The notes under the pieces were generated by a model. The model was not told where the DNA came from. It did not search any database and was given only the letters and a program-made list of their open reading frames with translations. Positions 48,637-51,893 of a stretch of DNA of 51,893 bases are shown piece by piece. Each line of letters opens with the position of its first letter. Position 1 is the stretch's first letter. Both the position numbers and the translations under genes were made by a program. This DNA comes from a virus. The stretch is taken from the IMG/VR virus record IMGVR_UViG_3300050019_000211, positions 1-51,893 of that record. One strand, given 5' to 3'.

Positions 48637-49698
48637 TTATTCTTCAAAATCTTCATCTGGGGCGTAACCGGCGCCGATGTCCTCAATGATTGAATCTGCA
48701 AAACCTTTTTCAATCGCTTCCGGCCCGATGAATTCTTGGCCGCGCAACAGCGATTCATCAATGATGCGCGTCGAGCGGACCACTTCGCGCAACTGTTCAC
48801 CGAAAAAGTCCGCGTGTTTCTGGAATTCGGCCTTTTGCTTGGGTGAAAGGCTCGTGCCATCCATGCCGGCGCCCTTGTATTCGCCGGAAGCGAAAACCTG
48901 CATCAGCAAACCGGCGACCTCGAAAGCCTTGCTCGAATCCAGAATCGCGCAAAACGCACCCACGCTGCCGATCATCGTCGTCTCGGTGATGGCAATGCTG
49001 TCGCACGCGGTCGCCAGTCCGAACGCCGCGCTCCCGATGCCCGTGTCCGAAATCGCCTTGATGGGGATTCCCGCCTCGCGCACTTGAAAAATCTTGTTGA
49101 TGGTTTCCTTCAAGCCGTTGCACATGCCGCCGGGGGAGCCGATCTTCATCACAATCCGCTTGAGTCCCGGCGTGGATTGCGCAGCCATCAAATCGTTTTG
49201 GATCTGCTGATAGCTGCACGCGCCGCACATCCGGTCCATCAGCGATGCGTGATTGAGCAACGGGCCGAACACCGGCACGATGGCCAAGCCGTCGGGCGTC
49301 ACCTGAAACTGTTCAATCGGCTGGCCGAAAAAGTCCGTGTCGGGACATTCATCATCATCGCATCCTGAAAATGCCAATGACTTTTCATTGGTGTCATCTT
49401 GATTTACCGGCTTTCCGCAATTCGGGCAGGCGACGGAACCCATTGCTATTTCCGGCTCTTTTTTGCCGTCAAAAACGCAGCCGCAGTTCGGGCATTTCAA
49501 GTCGGCACTGTTATTGTCGCCCGCGGCCGGCTTGGCGGATTTCTTCATGCGCGCATTGATGAAGTTCTGAACATTGGTCGGCAGGGCCGCGCCGAGCAGG
49601 TGCGGCTTGACGACACGGTGAACGTCGCGCCAGCCCGCGTCCGTGATGCTCCACGGTTTGAAATAAACCGCCTCGATTATTTGTTGGAATTTTGGCAT
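48637..49698 (-). CDS. S49-type head maturation protease with zinc ribbon
   Basis: This 353-residue protein has an N-terminal zinc ribbon (Cys69, Cys72, Cys91, Cys94) and a C-terminal SppA/S49 domain with GSPGG (187-191), the nucleophile Ser223 in TGIGSAAF, GSVGAF, and the candidate Lys275 in SGEYKGAG. S49 proteases cleave scaffold and capsid proteins during head assembly. The start at 49698 is chosen because the preceding part of the frame overlaps the small upstream gene. The zinc ribbon is unusual. Confidence 0.8.
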   Translation of the reverse strand: MPKFQQIIEAVYFKPWSITDAGWRDVHRVVKPHLLGAALPTNVQNFINARMKKSAKPAAGDNNSADLKCPNCGCVFDGKKEPEIAMGSVACPNCGKPVNQDDTNEKSLAFSGCDDDECPDTDFFGQPIEQFQVTPDGLAIVPVFGPLLNHASLMDRMCGACSYQQIQNDLMAAQSTPGLKRIVMKIGSPGGMCNGLKETINKIFQVREAGIPIKAISDTGIGSAAFGLATACDSIAITETTMIGSVGAFCAILDSSKAFEVAGLLMQVFASGEYKGAGMDGTSLSPKQKAEFQKHADFFGEQLREVVRSTRIIDESLLRGQEFIGPEAIEKGFADSIIEDIGAGYAPDEDFEE

Positions 49699-49702
49699 AA
49701 TT

Positions 49703-49891
49703 TTAAGCGCAGAAAGTTGGATGAACCGGCGACATCCATGAATAGCCGTTCTGCCGGCAATAATTTTTCGCCGCCTTTTGCGAGTTCGGCGCGGCCACAA
49801 TTTGCCGCGTCAGCGGATGCCGCAACACGCGCCCGCTCACATACAGTTGCGATTTTTCAAGTATCAAAGCTGTGCCACGCCATGCGTTCAT
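49703..49891 (-). CDS. Small hypothetical protein
   Basis: This 62-residue protein overlaps the portal stop as ATGA and lies directly before the protease. It has no recognised domain; it may be a head-completion protein. Confidence 0.45.
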   Translation of the reverse strand: MNAWRGTALILEKSQLYVSGRVLRHPLTRQIVAAPNSQKAAKNYCRQNGYSWMSPVHPTFCA

Positions 49892-51633
49892 TTGGTGTTA
49901 TCCTTTTTGTCTGGTGTTTTTGGGGCAGGAGTTTTAGGAGCGTCGCTGCCGGGGACACCCGGAGCGGGTGGCGTTGCTTCGCCCTTCTGCTGCGCGTTGT
50001 CCGAAAAACTCTGCATCGCCTCGCCGGAATCCAGCCGGAGCAGCCATTCCTTTTTAGTCATCCAGTCGTGTTTCGCGGCCAGGCTTTCCGCCCGCTTTGC
50101 CAGGCGATCTTCCTCCGCCTCGCGTTGCTCCTCGATTTCTTCCGCCAGATAGCCGTCCAGTTCGCAGATCATCCCGCGGGAAATAGTGCAGCGCCCAAGC
50201 GATTGCAACCGTTGCTTGCTGTCATTGCCCTCATCCACCGTGAACTTTCCGGGGACGGTAAAAACGTAATTATACGGGTCAGCCAGATTGTTGTTGGTGG
50301 GGATAAATCCCATGCGCATTTCCCATTCCGTGCGCCGGTCGCAAATCCAGCGCGCGTCCCGTTCAAGGCATTTCTGGTCCCAAACGCAAATCGTGTTCGC
50401 CTGCGCCGCCGTCACGCGGGTCGCCGCGCGCCCGGTGTCGCCGGAATAAATCAGCGGGCGCGGCCAGAGATCGTGCATCACCGCCGTCTCGATGCGCGCA
50501 ATCAGGTTTTCCTCGTTCATCGAGGGCCGGTCAAACGGCAGCACCTTGAGCGATTCCTTGTTATTCTGCGCCATTTCGAAGATGCCTGGGTAAATCTCCT
50601 GCACCGACCGTTTCCATTTCACCGGTGCGCCGGCTTCATCCGTGCTTTCCTCGTCGTAATTCGCGCGCCCGCCCTGGCGCGGGTTGCCGTCCGTGCTTTC
50701 CCGCCCGATGGTCAGCGCTGCCGCCAGCTTCATCGCCATCGTGATGAGATGCTGCACGTCGTCCAAGTGCATGATCTGGATTATCTTGCACCCAATATCG
50801 GGCCAGCCTCGGATCAAGTCGGTTTCCTCGCGCGAAGAAAAATTGAAGTGCATCTGCGCCGCCGGCACGTCCACATACGTCGGCTGGCCCGAGTCCGTAA
50901 AACCCGTCAGGCGGAAGCCAGCGCGCACCATGTTCGCGTCCACAATGATGCCGTCCACGATGCGATACCCGTCAAAAATGCTAGTTTTGTCGTTGATGAT
51001 GTAAATGCCCGGCCACGAAGCCTGCCCCGAAAGGCTTGTGCTATACGCATATCCTTGAACCTTAGGCAGTTCCTTCAATTCTTCGAGGCCGTTTCCAACC
51101 CCGACGGCGCCGGGCTTCGAGCCGCCGATGATGCTGGTAGAAATGCGGTCGAATGTGATTATTTGGAACCGGCCGGATGCCGGCGTGGTTTTTAACGTCA
51201 CCGGGTCTTGATAATCCTTGCCGTCGAACAAAATGCCGTAATCCGCCTGCACCTTGCGCGTCCAGTTCAATTGCCGCAGGGTGGACCACCAATCCGATTG
51301 CTTGCCGCGCGTGTTGCAATCCCGGAAAAAGCTGGTATTGAAAGATTCATCGCGCTTTTTGCCCCAAGCCGCGTTCGTGCCGCGGTATTTGATGTGCCAC
51401 GAATCGCCCACGGAATACTCGCCCGCCTGGAGCAGTGCCGCGCGTATATTCTGGACGCCCTTCGCCGCCACGCGCGAAACATCCACCATCTCCCGCCGTT
51501 GCCATGCTGAAACCGCCTCGTAAGACTTGGCGCGGGGCCGCGAGATGCGCCCCATGTCGCCGCCCATCTGCGACGGCGTTTTCATCAGCGTATTCACGCC
51601 GTAGGACGAATACGGATTGACGATGGTGCTCAT
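49888..51633 (-). CDS. Portal protein (lambda-type)
   Basis: This 581-residue protein has features of lambda GpB-like portals: an N-terminal basic helical part (YEAVSAWQRREMVDVSR), the DGIIVDANMVRAGF region, FNFSSREETDLIRGWPDI and a long helical C-terminus with an acidic, Pro-rich tail. The portal forms the ring through which DNA enters the head. Its position between terminase and head protease fits. Confidence 0.85.
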   Translation of the reverse strand: MSTIVNPYSSYGVNTLMKTPSQMGGDMGRISRPRAKSYEAVSAWQRREMVDVSRVAAKGVQNIRAALLQAGEYSVGDSWHIKYRGTNAAWGKKRDESFNTSFFRDCNTRGKQSDWWSTLRQLNWTRKVQADYGILFDGKDYQDPVTLKTTPASGRFQIITFDRISTSIIGGSKPGAVGVGNGLEELKELPKVQGYAYSTSLSGQASWPGIYIINDKTSIFDGYRIVDGIIVDANMVRAGFRLTGFTDSGQPTYVDVPAAQMHFNFSSREETDLIRGWPDIGCKIIQIMHLDDVQHLITMAMKLAAALTIGRESTDGNPRQGGRANYDEESTDEAGAPVKWKRSVQEIYPGIFEMAQNNKESLKVLPFDRPSMNEENLIARIETAVMHDLWPRPLIYSGDTGRAATRVTAAQANTICVWDQKCLERDARWICDRRTEWEMRMGFIPTNNNLADPYNYVFTVPGKFTVDEGNDSKQRLQSLGRCTISRGMICELDGYLAEEIEEQREAEEDRLAKRAESLAAKHDWMTKKEWLLRLDSGEAMQSFSDNAQQKGEATPPAPGVPGSDAPKTPAPKTPDKKDNTK

Positions 51634-51812
51634 TTCTGTTGCAACGCCTTGGCCGCCTGCGTGCCGGCCATGTAAAGTTCGTCAACCAGGGGGTTCGGCA
51701 AAGGCTTGTTCTCCGCGTTCAAAAGAGGATGCGCCAAAGCAAACGCCTGGATTTCCTTCCACGCTTCCAGGATTTCAAGATTTTCAGCAACGGTGAATTT
51801 TGGATTTTTCAT
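51630..51812 (-). CDS. Small gpW-like protein
   Basis: This 60-residue helical protein (AENLEILEAWKEIQAF) sits between terminase and portal, overlapping both by ATGA-type overlaps. A head-tail joining role is suggested by position only. Confidence 0.45.
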   Translation of the reverse strand: MKNPKFTVAENLEILEAWKEIQAFALAHPLLNAENKPLPNPLVDELYMAGTQAAKALQQK

Positions 51813-51893
51813 CGCCGGTTCAGATTGTTGATGCCGCCGAAGTTCGCGCGGGTGATGGCGGGGCGCTGGTTGTTATAGGCCGCCAGTTGGATC
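51809..51893 (-). CDS. Probable terminase large subunit (C-terminal end only)
   Basis: Only 28 codons lie in the window, ending in NNLNRR. Position immediately upstream of the portal, in the same direction, suggests the C-terminus of the large terminase. Sequence alone cannot prove this. Confidence 0.4.
   Translation of the reverse strand, partial: IQLAAYNNQRPAITRANFGGINNLNRR

Overview
The window looks like most of the genome of a tailed, double-stranded DNA phage or prophage. Nearly all genes lie on the minus strand in tight, often overlapping (ATGA) order. Read right to left: the last codons of a probable terminase and a portal protein (51.9-49.9 kb), an S49-type head protease, scaffold and major capsid protein (49.7-46.7 kb), accessory head genes and a methyltransferase/glycosyltransferase fusion (46.6-42.9 kb), connector and tail genes with a tape measure (37.5-31 kb), a very large tail-like protein and secreted fibre-like proteins (30.6-21.2 kb), a lysis-like region of small membrane proteins, a papain-like peptidase and a lysozyme-like enzyme (21.2-17.0 kb), small DNA-binding proteins (16.8-14.1 kb), an integron (13.9-9.5 kb), a replication module with DnaB and a DUF1376 initiator (9.3-2.5 kb), and a second set of integron cassettes with DNA methyltransferases (2.4-0 kb). 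One rightward operon (38.4-42.7 kb) carries a DNA-ligase-like enzyme and early-type genes. Two single rightward genes (15.3 and 36.4 kb) sit in the leftward blocks. The host is uncertain. Several GGACTGT-, CTGAAAAG- and AATCC-type tandem repeats and a high-GC, Sec-signal-rich gene set made me think of Verrucomicrobiota, but that is only an impression.

The main discovery is the integron. The minus-strand gene at 9456-10412 is an integron integrase (IntI), with the extra domain found only in that branch of tyrosine recombinases. Next to its start is an attI-like site (10431-10449), followed by nine cassettes up to 13921. Each cassette ends in an attC site with the canonical layout (RYYYAAC, 5-nt spacer, 8-nt L'' with one extra G, loop, 7-nt L', spacer, GTTRRRY). 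Four more attC sites lie at 539-2369, on the far side of the replication module. Every attC has the same polarity (top strand = plus strand), normal for an IntI that reads away from the array. Every cassette gene, however, lies on the minus strand, opposite to the usual arrangement and parallel to phage transcription. Start and stop codons of neighbouring genes often lie inside the attC sites, so the array reads as one leftward operon.

The cassette cargo includes an adenine/cytosine-N4 methyltransferase, a cytosine-C5 methyltransferase, a PD-(D/E)XK-like nuclease, an HNH nuclease, a Lar-like restriction-alleviation protein and several small zinc-binding or unknown proteins. A 255-bp cassette is present twice, differing by one base. 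Its second copy sits in the first position at attI and its borders fall exactly at the recombination points, which suggests recent integrase activity. I infer a phage-carried integron that exchanges anti-defence and modification genes in an orientation adapted to a phage operon.

Other points of interest are a pseudoknot-forming leader before the FkbM-FkbM-glycosyltransferase gene, a run of 23 GCA repeats in a lysis-region gene, a cluster of eight identical 9-mers in the early operon, and two single genes with short-leader promoters.
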